The notes under the pieces were generated by a model that made no database searches, had not been told where the DNA came from, and worked only from the letters and a program-made list of their open reading frames with translations. Both the position numbers and the translations under genes were made by a program. Shown here piece by piece: positions 42,222-50,542 of a DNA stretch of 64,000 bases. The stretch is taken from assembly GCF_022828475.1 (NCBI RefSeq), contig NZ_CP059557.1, positions 5,875,470-5,939,469 on the forward strand, written 5' to 3'. Position 1 is the stretch's first letter. Each line of letters opens with the position of its first letter. The DNA is from Saccharopolyspora gloriosae (GTDB lineage: Bacteria; Actinomycetota; Actinomycetes; Mycobacteriales; Pseudonocardiaceae).

Positions 42222-43693
42222 CCACCGTGCCGACCGCGAAGGGCCGGGTCCAGGGCAGGAGAACTGGCGACGGCCTGGTGTTCTCCGCGATCCCCTACGC
42301 CGCAGCGCCGGTCGGTCCCGCCCGGTTCGCCGCTCCCCGGCCTGCTCCGCGCTGGGACGGCGTGCGGGACGCGACGCGGCCCGGCCCGACCGCCCCATCG
42401 CCGGAACGGGCGTTCGGCGCGCTGGACATGGCCCCGTTCTTCGGCCCCGGCTGGGTCCGCGGCGAGGACTACCTGACGGTGAACGTGTGGACGCCGGACA
42501 CCGCCGCCCGCGGCTTGCCGGTCATGGTCTTCGTGCACGGTGGCGGATTCGTGTCCGGTTCGGCGCAGGCCGCGCTCTACGACGGCACCGGCTTCTCCCG
42601 CGACGGCGTGGTCCTGGTGACGCTGAACTACCGGCTCGGCGCCCCGGGATGGCTCTCGGTGCCGGGAGCTCCGGACAACCGGGGGCTGCTGGACGTGCTG
42701 GCCGCGCTGCGCTGGGTTCAGGAGGAGATCGAGGCGTTCGGCGGCGACCCGGGCAACGTCACCCTGTTCGGCCAGTCCGCCGGAGCCACCATCGTCGACG
42801 CCGCCTTGGCCGAGCACGCCGACAGCGGGTTGTTCCGGCGGGTGATCAGCCAGAGCGGCAACGGGCTCGGCGCGTTCGTGCCGGCGCAGGCCGAGCTCGT
42901 AGCGAACCGGCTCGGCTCGGTCCTGGCCGTGCCGGTGGCGGAACTGGCGGAGGTGCCCGATGAACGCCTGATCGCGGCGACGCCGCAGCTGCGCGGGATG
43001 GACCTCGCGGTGGACGGGCGATTCGACCCGCTGCTGCGGCTCACCCCGTTCGGCCTCGTGCTGGAACGGCAGCCCGCCGTGTCCGTCGCCGCCGGGGCTG
43101 GCGCGGAGATCACCTTGCTCGTCGGGAACAACACCGAAGAGGGCAACCTCTACCTGGCCCCGAACTGCGACCTGGATCAGTCCACACTGGACGATGTGCG
43201 ATCGGTCGCGGCGCGAGCGCACCCGGATCCGGATCGGCTCGTCGCCGCGTACCGGGCGCAACGCCCGTCGGCCACCGCCGGTGAGCTGCGCTCGGCCGTG
43301 CTCGGCGACGCCCTGTTCGGCGCGGGCACCCGGGCGCTCGCCGACGCGCACTCCGCGCACGCGACGACGTACCGCTACGAGTTCGCCTGGCGCTCCACCG
43401 CACTCGGCGGCTCACTGGGAGCGGCGCACGGCGTGGAGCTGCCCTTCGTCTTCGACTCCGCCCGCGGCCCCGGGTCGCACGGCCCGAACTCCCTGCTGGG
43501 CACGGAATACGATCCCGAGCTGGGCGCCGAGGTGCACTCCGCTTGGGTGCGCTTCGCCACCGACGGGGACCCCGGCTGGGAGCGCTACACCACGCCCCGC
43601 CGCCCCGTTCGACGATTCGCTCGACCGTCCGCAGTGGTCTCGGATCCGCATCCGCTGGAGCGCGGGGCCTGGCGGAACACCGCTACCAGGTGA
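42218..43693 (+). CDS. Type B carboxylesterase
   Basis: A 491-residue alpha/beta-hydrolase of the carboxylesterase/PnbA family. It shows GEDYLTVNVWTP near residue 83, the oxyanion loop FVHGGGFVSGS near 106, nucleophile elbow LFGQSAGAT with Ser near 187, a Glu in NNTEEGN near 308 and the catalytic His in GAAHGVELPFVF near 405. ATGA overlap with the MBL-fold gene implies the two hydrolases act together. It ends 11 bases into the convergent P450 gene. Confidence 0.9.
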   Translation: MTTVPTAKGRVQGRRTGDGLVFSAIPYAAAPVGPARFAAPRPAPRWDGVRDATRPGPTAPSPERAFGALDMAPFFGPGWVRGEDYLTVNVWTPDTAARGLPVMVFVHGGGFVSGSAQAALYDGTGFSRDGVVLVTLNYRLGAPGWLSVPGAPDNRGLLDVLAALRWVQEEIEAFGGDPGNVTLFGQSAGATIVDAALAEHADSGLFRRVISQSGNGLGAFVPAQAELVANRLGSVLAVPVAELAEVPDERLIAATPQLRGMDLAVDGRFDPLLRLTPFGLVLERQPAVSVAAGAGAEITLLVGNNTEEGNLYLAPNCDLDQSTLDDVRSVAARAHPDPDRLVAAYRAQRPSATAGELRSAVLGDALFGAGTRALADAHSAHATTYRYEFAWRSTALGGSLGAAHGVELPFVFDSARGPGSHGPNSLLGTEYDPELGAEVHSAWVRFATDGDPGWERYTTPRRPVRRFARPSAVVSDPHPLERGAWRNTATR

Positions 43694-44894
43694 CCGGCAG
43701 CGAGTACACGCCGTAAATGACGGCGTCGTCCTTGAACGGCAGCTCATCGCGAGGCCCGGCCAGCGCGAGCGACGGGATCCGGCTGAACAACGTGTCGAAC
43801 ACGATCTGCAGTTCCAGCCGCGCCAGGTTCTGCCCGAGGCACTGGTGCGGCCCGTAGCCGAACGCCACGTGCTGGCGGGCACCGCGATCGATGTCGAACT
43901 CGGCGGGCTCGGGGAACGTCGCCGGGTCGTGGTTGGCGGTGTGCCCGAGCGCGATGACGGCTTCGCCCTCGCGGATGAGCGTGCCGCCGATCTCGACGTC
44001 GGCGGTGGCGACTCGCGAGGTCACGGTCTCGACGATGGTGAGGTATCGCAGCAGTTCCTCGACCATGCCCAGCGTGCGCTGCGGATCGTGCTTGATGGCC
44101 GCGATGTCACCGGGGTTCTCCAGCAGTGTGAGGGTGCCCAGCGAGATCATGTTCGCGGTCGTCTCGTGCCCGGCGACGAGCAGCAGCGTGGCCGTCGCGA
44201 CCAGGCCCTCGTCGTCTTCGATGCCGTCCTCGCGCTGCTTGGCGATCTGCCTGCTCAGCAGATCGTCGCCGGGCGCGGACTTCTTCGCGGTGATCAGGTC
44301 GGCCAGGAAGCCCCGCACCTCACCGGCGGCGCGCAGCCGCTCGTCGGCCGAGGTGGTGCGCCGCAGCATCGCCGCGGAGCGCTCCTGGAAGAAGTCGTGG
44401 TCGGCGTAGGGCACGCCGAGCAGTTCACAGATCACCAGCGAGGGCACCGGCAGCGCCAGCTCCGCGACCAGGTCGACGGGTCGCGGACCGGCGAGCATCG
44501 AGTCGAGGCAGTCGTCCACGATCCGCTGGATGCGGGGCCGCAGCGCCTGCATCCGCCGCACGGTGAACTCGCCGAGCACCGACCGCCGCACCGGCCCGTG
44601 CTCGGGCGCGTCCAACGACAGCATGTTCGGCCGGAAGTTCTTGATCGACTCCTGCTGGCCGGCGACGAGGAACGGGAACCCGGGGTTGCGCCGGTCGGAA
44701 CTGAACCGCGGATCGGAGAGCGCGAAGCGGACGTCCTCGTGCCGGGTGAGCACCCACGCCGTTGTGCCGACCGGCGTCCTGACCTGGGACACCGGCGCCG
44801 ATTCGCGCAGCTGCGCGTACTCCTCGGGTGGCGCGTAGGGGCATTGCCGCGCGACGGGGAAGTCCTGCACTGGCTTGTCGGTCACATCGGGCAT
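43683..44894 (-). CDS. Cytochrome P450 (CYP105-like)
   Basis: A 403-residue soluble P450. It has the I-helix LLVAGHETTANM near residue 240, the ExxR motif EELLRYLT near 280 and the heme Cys in FGYGPHQCLGQNLAR near 350. These are all typical of bacterial three-component P450s that hydroxylate macrolides, terpenoids or drugs. No ferredoxin gene is adjacent. It is divergent from a TetR gene with two GGAAG-type palindromes between them, so it is probably repressed until the inducer binds TetR. Confidence 0.94.
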   Translation of the reverse strand: MPDVTDKPVQDFPVARQCPYAPPEEYAQLRESAPVSQVRTPVGTTAWVLTRHEDVRFALSDPRFSSDRRNPGFPFLVAGQQESIKNFRPNMLSLDAPEHGPVRRSVLGEFTVRRMQALRPRIQRIVDDCLDSMLAGPRPVDLVAELALPVPSLVICELLGVPYADHDFFQERSAAMLRRTTSADERLRAAGEVRGFLADLITAKKSAPGDDLLSRQIAKQREDGIEDDEGLVATATLLLVAGHETTANMISLGTLTLLENPGDIAAIKHDPQRTLGMVEELLRYLTIVETVTSRVATADVEIGGTLIREGEAVIALGHTANHDPATFPEPAEFDIDRGARQHVAFGYGPHQCLGQNLARLELQIVFDTLFSRIPSLALAGPRDELPFKDDAVIYGVYSLPVTW

Positions 44895-44912
44895 GACTCA
44901 GCCTCCCAATAT

Positions 44913-44927
44913 GGAAGAAAACCTTCC
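44913..44927. promoter_or_regulatory. Candidate TetR operator 1 (P450 side)
   Basis: GGAAGAAAACCTTCC: an inverted repeat of GGAAG/CTTCC in the P450-tetR intergenic region, 19 bases before the P450 start. Confidence 0.5.
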
Positions 44928-44950
44928 GCTTATCTCCGAACGTACTGAAC

Positions 44951-44963
44951 CGGAAGCGTTCCG
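44951..44963. promoter_or_regulatory. Candidate TetR operator 2 (tetR side)
   Basis: CGGAAGCGTTCCG: 5-bp inverted arms around GCG, sharing the GGAA/TTCC half-sites of the first box; 36 bases before the tetR start. Confidence 0.5.
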
Positions 44964-44998
44964 TCCACCTGCTAACGGGTGGATGCGAGAATCCCCCC

Positions 44999-45643
44999 GT
45001 GAGCTCGGACATTTCGGCGCAGGAAGGTGAACTGCCGCTGCGCGCCGACGCACGCCGCAACCGCGACCAGATCATCAGCGCGGCCAAGGCGATCTTCGCC
45101 GCCGAGGGGCCGGACGCCCCCATGGAAGCGATCGCACGCCGAGCCGCCGTCGGCGTCGGAACCCTCTACCGGCGCTTCCCCGACCGCGAGGCGCTGATCC
45201 GCGCCGTCGCCAGGGACAACTTCGCCAACGCGCTGGCCCACGCGCGAGCAGCGGCGGCGGAGCACACCGGCTGGGAGGCGTTGGTGCGCCTGCTTGAAGG
45301 CTCCGAAGAACTCCAGTTGAGCGTGCACCTGGCCATGTTGTCCCCCACCGCCTGGAAGATCCTCAAAAGCGACGAGGTCACCCAGGAACTGCGGGCGGCC
45401 CTGCTGAGCGTCCTGGAGGACGTGGTGCACGCCGCCCAGGCCGAAGGCTCGATGCGCACCGACGTCGGTGCCGGTGATGTGGCGGCCACCTACTCGCTGC
45501 TGCTGCGCCGCACCAACAGCCCGTCCCCCGCCAACCGGCTCGCCGCGGACCGCGCGCTGATCATCATGCTGGACGGCCTGCGCACCTCGCGCTCCGAACT
45601 GCCCGGCCACCCCCTCCAGGTCTCCGAAGTCCACCCCACCTGA
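44999..45643 (+). CDS. TetR-family transcriptional regulator
   Basis: A 214-residue regulator. The N-terminal HTH contains RDQIISAAKAIFAAEG and IARRAAVGVGTLYRRFPDRE (residues 22-66), followed by a helical ligand domain. GTG start. It is transcribed away from the P450 gene across a 104-base region with two palindromes, consistent with local repression of both genes. Confidence 0.92.
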   Translation: MSSDISAQEGELPLRADARRNRDQIISAAKAIFAAEGPDAPMEAIARRAAVGVGTLYRRFPDREALIRAVARDNFANALAHARAAAAEHTGWEALVRLLEGSEELQLSVHLAMLSPTAWKILKSDEVTQELRAALLSVLEDVVHAAQAEGSMRTDVGAGDVAATYSLLLRRTNSPSPANRLAADRALIIMLDGLRTSRSELPGHPLQVSEVHPT

Positions 45644-45665
45644 CCTCGCACGGGCGCGCGCCGGG

Positions 45666-47315
45666 TCACGACGGGCGGAGCAGGACCGGCCTGCCGGTGA
45701 TCTCCATCGGCTGATCCTGGTCCACGATCTCGGAGGAGCCGTCCAAGCGCTGCACCACCTCGGAGCCCGGTTCCGGCGGTAGCCACGCGGTGCCCTCGTG
45801 GGTCCAGCGGATGACGAACCGCTCGCCGCCCCGGTCGAACCGGCACTGCCAGACGTTCTCCGGCAGCAGCGCCCCACCCCCATGACCGCAGGAATTGATC
45901 CGCGCACCGCGCAGCCAGTTCTGGAACTCACCGACGAACCGACCGGCCTTGGTCGGCGGGAAACCGGCCGCCTGCAACGGGATCGGCACCCGCCCACCGC
46001 CCCAGCTGTAGAAGTAGACGCGGTCGTACCACAGCCACAAGCTCACCAGGTACAAGCGAACCGCGTGGTCGGCGGCCCGTTCCGGCTCGACCTTCGGATC
46101 GAACGGGTCCGCGAAGCTGACGCCCGTGTTCCACATCGACGGGTTCGCGTGGGCGTTGTGCAGGGTTCGTTCGATGTCGGCACCGAGTTCGAACATCGTC
46201 TCGGGCGGGTCGGCGGCCTTCCGCGGATGCAGCTTCACCCCGCCCGCATCGCAGTGGTCGTAGCCGCGCAGCTCGGCGAACCGCGCCAGGAAGGCGTGGT
46301 TGGCGGGCTCCCAGAGCTCCCCGAACCCGGGGCAGACGACCGTGGCACCGGGGGCGACCTCCCGGATCACGCGACTGCCGATCTCGGTCATCTCGACCAG
46401 CGTCTCCACCGACCCGGTGAAGTACGGCGGCCCGAAGTCCCACAGTTCGAAGGCCTCCACCCGCCCGGCCGAGCGCGTGGCCACGGCGCGCACGAAGCGC
46501 TCCCAATCGTCCAGGTCGTCCGGCGGACCGATCCGCGAATCGTCGTTGTACGCCGACGTCCCGCCCTCGGGAGCCGCCCAGCCCGGCGTGCCACCGAAGG
46601 TGAACACGAGCGGCAGCCCCGCGTTGCCCGCGGCCCGGACCAGCCGATCGAAGGTGGTCCAGTCGTACCTGCCGCGCTCGGGTTCCAGGCTCTGCCAGCG
46701 GGTCTCGGATTCCCACAACCGCGCTGATCCGACCGGGAATCCGGGCATCATGCCGGTCGCGCTGTTCATCGTCACACCGACGAACGCGGGGTCGATCGGC
46801 TGCGGCTGCAGCGTCCAGTCCGGCGCGGAGACCTCGGCCGGCGCGGAGGTCGGCGGCGGGCCGGCGCGAAGCACGTACGCGACCAGCAGGAACGTCGCGA
46901 GGAAAGTAGCGACCGCCGCCGGGAACCACCACCACCGCGCTCTCGCGGCCGGCCCGTCCTGCGGACGCGGGACGGGCCGCTCAACCACCCCGGAATCGCC
47001 CGGCCCCTCGGGACGTTCCGCCATTTCCGGAATCACGGCGTCGCCCTGCATCGCGGTCCCGTCCGGTCCGGAGTCGCGGTCCGGCCCTTCCCATAAGCGA
47101 TGCAGCTTCGACAGCTCCGCCCTGCTCGCCCCGCACACCGTGGCGATCGATTCGACCGCCCCGAAGGTCTGCGGGATTCCCTGCCCGCTGCAATAGCGGT
47201 GCACCGTGGATCTGCTCAGGTGAGTTCGCGCCGCGATCTGCTCATAGCTGTACCCGCTCCGCCGTTTCAGGTCGTCGAGCAGTTCCGCAACGGCATTGCC
47301 GCGTCCCGGCGCCAT
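45666..47315 (-). CDS. Transmembrane HTH protein with external pseudo-glycosidase domain
   Basis: A 549-residue protein with an unusual order of domains. Residues 8-75 form a cytoplasmic XRE-like HTH (YSYEQIAARTHLSRSTVHRY). A Pro-rich linker leads to a single membrane helix at 128-150. Residues 175-465 form a TIM-barrel glycosidase fold like GH39/GH5 (clan A) families, and the C-terminus is a beta module. Where clan A enzymes have WNEP on strand 4 this has LWDFGPP (292-296), and where they have the nucleophile W-x-T-E it has WNTG (395-398). Both catalytic Glu are absent, so it probably senses sugars rather than cutting them. The ATG at 47315 has GAGGGGAG upstream. Confidence 0.82.
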   Translation of the reverse strand: MAPGRGNAVAELLDDLKRRSGYSYEQIAARTHLSRSTVHRYCSGQGIPQTFGAVESIATVCGASRAELSKLHRLWEGPDRDSGPDGTAMQGDAVIPEMAERPEGPGDSGVVERPVPRPQDGPAARARWWWFPAAVATFLATFLLVAYVLRAGPPPTSAPAEVSAPDWTLQPQPIDPAFVGVTMNSATGMMPGFPVGSARLWESETRWQSLEPERGRYDWTTFDRLVRAAGNAGLPLVFTFGGTPGWAAPEGGTSAYNDDSRIGPPDDLDDWERFVRAVATRSAGRVEAFELWDFGPPYFTGSVETLVEMTEIGSRVIREVAPGATVVCPGFGELWEPANHAFLARFAELRGYDHCDAGGVKLHPRKAADPPETMFELGADIERTLHNAHANPSMWNTGVSFADPFDPKVEPERAADHAVRLYLVSLWLWYDRVYFYSWGGGRVPIPLQAAGFPPTKAGRFVGEFQNWLRGARINSCGHGGGALLPENVWQCRFDRGGERFVIRWTHEGTAWLPPEPGSEVVQRLDGSSEIVDQDQPMEITGRPVLLRPS

Positions 47316-47650
47316 CTCGCGCTCCCCTCGCGTTCCGATGGCCGGGGAGTCTCCCACGGGACGCCGTCCCAGCGGCCCCGATTCATCTCAAGACGGCCCG
47401 ATCAAGCCTGGTCGCAACAGACATTTCATCCCATCGTCCCAAGATCGTCCCAGCGCGTTGTCCCACCGGAATTCGCCCGGTGAAGGTGTGTCCACGCGGT
47501 TCGACACCGCTCACTGGGGGTCGCTGGGGGTGAGGTCGAGCGGTCACGAGGTGCCGGCCGCACCGAGTGACCGCTCGACCGGAATCCGTTGCCGAAGCGA
47601 CTCGCGGGATGGATTTCAGCGATCAACGGAACGGATGAAAAGGAGCGAAC
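47316..47650. other. Intergenic region with a 47-bp interrupted palindrome
   Basis: 335 bases between the membrane HTH gene and the exported protein gene, which diverge. Arms 47534-47547 and 47567-47580 are perfect 14-bp complements (GGTCGAGCGGTCAC). Inside them GGTGC/GCACC form a further 5 pairs after a GA/GA mismatch. It could be an operator or an RNA stem in the 5' leader of the rightward gene. Confidence 0.7.
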
Positions 47651-48031
47651 ATGGGCAAAGCGAAACGGGCGATGGTGGCGACCGCAATGGCGGCGAGCCT
47701 GGCATCGGTGCTCGGGGGTCCCGTCGCGAGCGCGGCGCACAACGCGGCTCCGGCGCAGGACGTCGCCCCGCTCAGCAAGTGCGGTGACCACGGGCCGATC
47801 GACATCCCCGGCGGGAGGGCCGACTTCAAGCTCACCTGCAAGGGCGGCAAGATCACGATCACGGGCTGGGTGCTGGACACCGCCGCGAACGGGAAGTGCG
47901 TCTGGGCCTACGGAAAAGTAGGAAACAACGATTTCAAGAGCGGGAAGGCCTGCCCGAAGGGGAAGTCCGTCAACTTCAAGGCCACCGGCAAGGGCAGCAC
48001 CGCCAAGGTCTACCTCAAGGACGACGGCTGA
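47651..48031 (+). CDS. Small secreted Cys-containing protein
   Basis: A 126-residue exported protein. The signal peptide runs to about residue 29 (LGGPVASAA). The mature domain is Lys/Gly-rich and beta-like with four Cys (SKCGD, LTCKGG, GKCVWA, KACPKG), which could form two disulfides. No known family recognised. AAAGGAG precedes the ATG. It is encoded divergently from the membrane HTH/pseudo-glycosidase protein, which could control it. Confidence 0.72.
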   Translation: MGKAKRAMVATAMAASLASVLGGPVASAAHNAAPAQDVAPLSKCGDHGPIDIPGGRADFKLTCKGGKITITGWVLDTAANGKCVWAYGKVGNNDFKSGKACPKGKSVNFKATGKGSTAKVYLKDDG

Positions 48032-48135
48032 TCAGTCCCGTCCCTGGCGCTGTTGTCCCTCTCCGAGGGGCAACAGCGCGACGGCGAGCAGGGGCCGGCC
48101 AGGCCGGGGCGCCCACCGACGCCCCGGCCTTCGGC

Positions 48136-49449
48136 TCACTCGACGTCGAGCCGCTCGGACAGTTGCGGCAGCAGCGGTTGCCGCTCGTCGACGGGGATCT
48201 CCGGGTCGACCGGGGCCTGGTCGGTGTCGCCGCAGTTCGGCGTGGTCGGCTCACCGGTCACGCGGTCGTCGATCCACGCGAACGCGCGCGGGAAGGACGC
48301 GATCGCCCCGCCGATGTGCGTCGGCCCCAGGTTCGGCGCGAACTGCACGTCCGCACCCTTGCCGCACCACTCGTCGGCGAGGTTCTTGGACTGCTCGAAG
48401 GGGATCACGTCGTCCAACCGGCTCTGCGCGAGCAGCACGGGGAAGTCGGGCTTGCCGTTGCCGATCCGCTGCTCGCCGACCGCACTCGCGAACGGCTCCT
48501 CCGTCAGGTATTCGGTCAGCGGCCTGCCGTCCTCGGTGAAGTCCTTCGACTGCGCGAACGCGAACTGCGCGATCCCGTCCACGGTGCACGAGTTCTCGAC
48601 GCCCTCACGGAACTGCTCGCCCTTGTCGTTGAGGTAGGGCGCGAGGTCGATGTCGTAGCCGGAGGCGATCCCCGCCACGGCGTAGCCGAGGAACGCGGCG
48701 TAGAAGCCGCCGTCGAGGTTCTCGCCCACTCCGCCGAGCTCGGCGGGCACGGCACCGGCCGCGACTCCGCGGATGTCGAGCTCCGGGGCGTGGTCCGAGG
48801 CCAGCTCGGCCGCTCCCGCCACTCCGCCACCGCCTTGGGAGTAGCCGTAGAGCACCACCGGACCGTCGTCCGGCACGTCAGCGTCGGGCAGCCGCTGCGC
48901 GGCGCGCACCACGTCGAGCACCGCGTTGCCGCTGACCTCGCGATTGGTGTAGGTGTGCACTCCCGGCGTGCCGAGGCCCTGGTAGTCGGTCATGGCGACC
49001 GCGTAGCCCTTGCTGAGCATGGCCTTCACGAAGAAGCCCTCGTACTCGGTGCCGTTGGCCAGCTGCCGGGACGGCGCGCAGTGGTCGGCGATGCCCTGGG
49101 TGCCCGGCGCGTAGCCGATGACGGGCCGCTCCCCCTCACCTGCCCATTCGCCGCGCGGCGTGATGACGGTGCCGGTCACCGCGATCGGAGCACCACCGCG
49201 ATCACTGGACCGGTACATCACCCGCTGCACATCGGCATCGACCTGCACGACCTTCAACGGATCGAGGAAGTACTCGGACGACTCGGAACGGACGACGTCT
49301 CCATTGCCCGACGGCAGTTCGGCCGGCGGCTCGTAGAACGGCGGCCGCTCCTCAGCGGACGCGCCGGATGCGGTGGCGACAGCGAGCGACACCCCGACCA
49401 CGGAGGTCAGCAGCATCGCACCCGCCCGACGAAACGGACGAAGGCTCAC
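48136..49449 (-). CDS. Secreted lipase (LIP family, alpha/beta hydrolase)
   Basis: A 437-residue exported hydrolase. The GTG at 49449 follows GAGGAG, and a signal peptide ends near residue 32 (ATASGASA). The nucleophile elbow LYGYSQGGGG is near 180, an Asp in QSRLDDVIPFEQ near 350 and the catalytic His in LGPTHIGGA near 393. This is the secretory lipase family (PF03583) common in actinomycetes and yeasts, acting on triacylglycerols or esters outside the cell. Monocistronic. Confidence 0.88.
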   Translation of the reverse strand: MSLRPFRRAGAMLLTSVVGVSLAVATASGASAEERPPFYEPPAELPSGNGDVVRSESSEYFLDPLKVVQVDADVQRVMYRSSDRGGAPIAVTGTVITPRGEWAGEGERPVIGYAPGTQGIADHCAPSRQLANGTEYEGFFVKAMLSKGYAVAMTDYQGLGTPGVHTYTNREVSGNAVLDVVRAAQRLPDADVPDDGPVVLYGYSQGGGGVAGAAELASDHAPELDIRGVAAGAVPAELGGVGENLDGGFYAAFLGYAVAGIASGYDIDLAPYLNDKGEQFREGVENSCTVDGIAQFAFAQSKDFTEDGRPLTEYLTEEPFASAVGEQRIGNGKPDFPVLLAQSRLDDVIPFEQSKNLADEWCGKGADVQFAPNLGPTHIGGAIASFPRAFAWIDDRVTGEPTTPNCGDTDQAPVDPEIPVDERQPLLPQLSERLDVE

Positions 49450-49747
49450 GGGCAACTCCTCATTGAGTCCGAACCGAGCGAACCTACCGGCGAGTAGGCC
49501 GATCCGATAGTGACCCGCGACACCGACCCCTGACAATCACCACAACTACCCGAAAGTAACTCCGCAACCACTTCGCAACGAAAACTGCACCCCCAGTAAC
49601 CCCCCACCACGATCAGTTCGCCCACCAACGAACAGCAACCCCACACCACCCGTCCCAACACCCAACAGCAAAAACCCGAACCCACACACCACACAAAGCC
49701 CACAACCCCAAACCCCACCACCCCAAAGGCCCCAGGCAGAGCCCCAA

Positions 49748-49911
49748 CAAGTCGAAGGCCGGAGGCCAAGCCCACACCAATCGAAGCCCACACCACCCCG
49801 AAGGCCACAGGCCAAGCCCCCCACACGTCGATGGCCGCAGGCCAAGCCCCCGCACGTCGAAGGCCACAGGCCGAGCCCCCACACGTCGAAGGCCGCAGGC
49901 CGAGCCCACCC
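49748..49911. repeat. 29-bp tandem repeat array
   Basis: About six units around CACGTCGAAGGCC followed by a mini-palindrome GGCC-nnA-GGCC and AGCCCC. Units start near 49748, 49777 (short by 11 bases), 49795, 49824, 49853 and 49882. Units directly abut with no unique spacers, so it is a minisatellite, not a CRISPR array. Confidence 0.8.
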
Positions 49912-49988
49912 CCACGCCGTTCACCGGCTCAGGCTGGTCCCCACCCAACCCAACCCCCCACCCCCGCAAGGAGCACTCCCCCACCGGA

Positions 49989-50028
49989 CCACCGCACCGT
50001 GGGGGCCTACGGGGGCTCGGCCCCGTAC
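49989..50028 (-). repeat. Stable-RNA-linked hairpin motif, tmRNA copy
   Basis: One of five copies in the window (others 13185-13225, 13368-13408, 56411-56451, 56864-56904). This copy lacks one C, leaving a 7-bp stem. Confidence 0.85.
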
Positions 50029-50074
50029 AAAAAACAAGGAGCCGGGAAGACGCCAAAGGCGTCAACCAGGCTCC
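50029..50074 (-). terminator. Intrinsic terminator of ssrA
   Basis: On the minus strand GGAGCC...GGCTCC arms enclose a second hairpin, GACGCC-TTT-GGCGTC, followed by TTGTTTTTTG. Immediately downstream of the tmRNA 3' end. Confidence 0.8.
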
Positions 50075-50077
50075 AAG

Positions 50078-50444
50078 TGGAGGTGCCGGGAATCGAACCC
50101 GGGTCCTCCGTCGCTTCACCAAGACTTCTCCGTGCGCAGTCCGCTATGCCTCTGCTTGGCTCCCTCGGTCTCGCGAACTAGCCGAGGTGACGAGCCCAGC
50201 CGCTGTTCGATGTCCCACCAGGCCCCGCGGCCGGGTCTGGCGGTAAGAGCCTCCTAGTCGATGCCGGATTCCGGGACGGAGGCGTTCCCGGTCCGACAGA
50301 GTTGCTCCTCGCTCAGGCAGCGAGGGCGAACTCGCGCTGACTCTTGTCGGCGCTTATAAGTTGCGGCGACGCTCTCGGTGGTCTCCCGCCTGCACCGGCA
50401 CGCTTCCCTTGGATCGACGTACGGAGTCGAAACCGTTCACCCCC
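50078..50444 (-). ncRNA. ssrA: Transfer-messenger RNA (tmRNA)
   Basis: About 367 bases without encoded CCA. The tRNA-like ends pair: 5' GGGGGTG with 3' CACCTCC plus discriminator A. The 5' segment has the GGTTTCGAC D-loop-like motif, the 3' segment the GGTTCGATTCC T arm. The tag frame (50313-50351) encodes ADKSQREFALAA followed by TGA. It rescues stalled ribosomes together with SmpB, whose gene lies just upstream. Confidence 0.95.
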
Positions 50445-50542
50445 TCGTCCACGGCCGTACCTTCCCGGCCGTTAGGTCCGTACAGCATAACGTCCGTGCC
50501 CCCGCCGATCATTCCAATATCGACCTTCGAGTTTTTCGCAGG

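Larger units (their letters stand above)
49450..50028. other. Gene-free C/A-rich tract downstream of tmRNA
   Basis: About 580 bases without a credible gene. From about 49600 to 49740 the plus strand is nearly devoid of G. An array of 29-bp repeats follows, then the conserved stable-RNA hairpin at 49989-50028. Open frames here are composition artefacts. Confidence 0.55.

Noticed and set aside
49748-49911. Possible CRISPR array
   Set aside because: The repeat units abut directly, with no unique spacers of constant length, and no cas genes are in the window.
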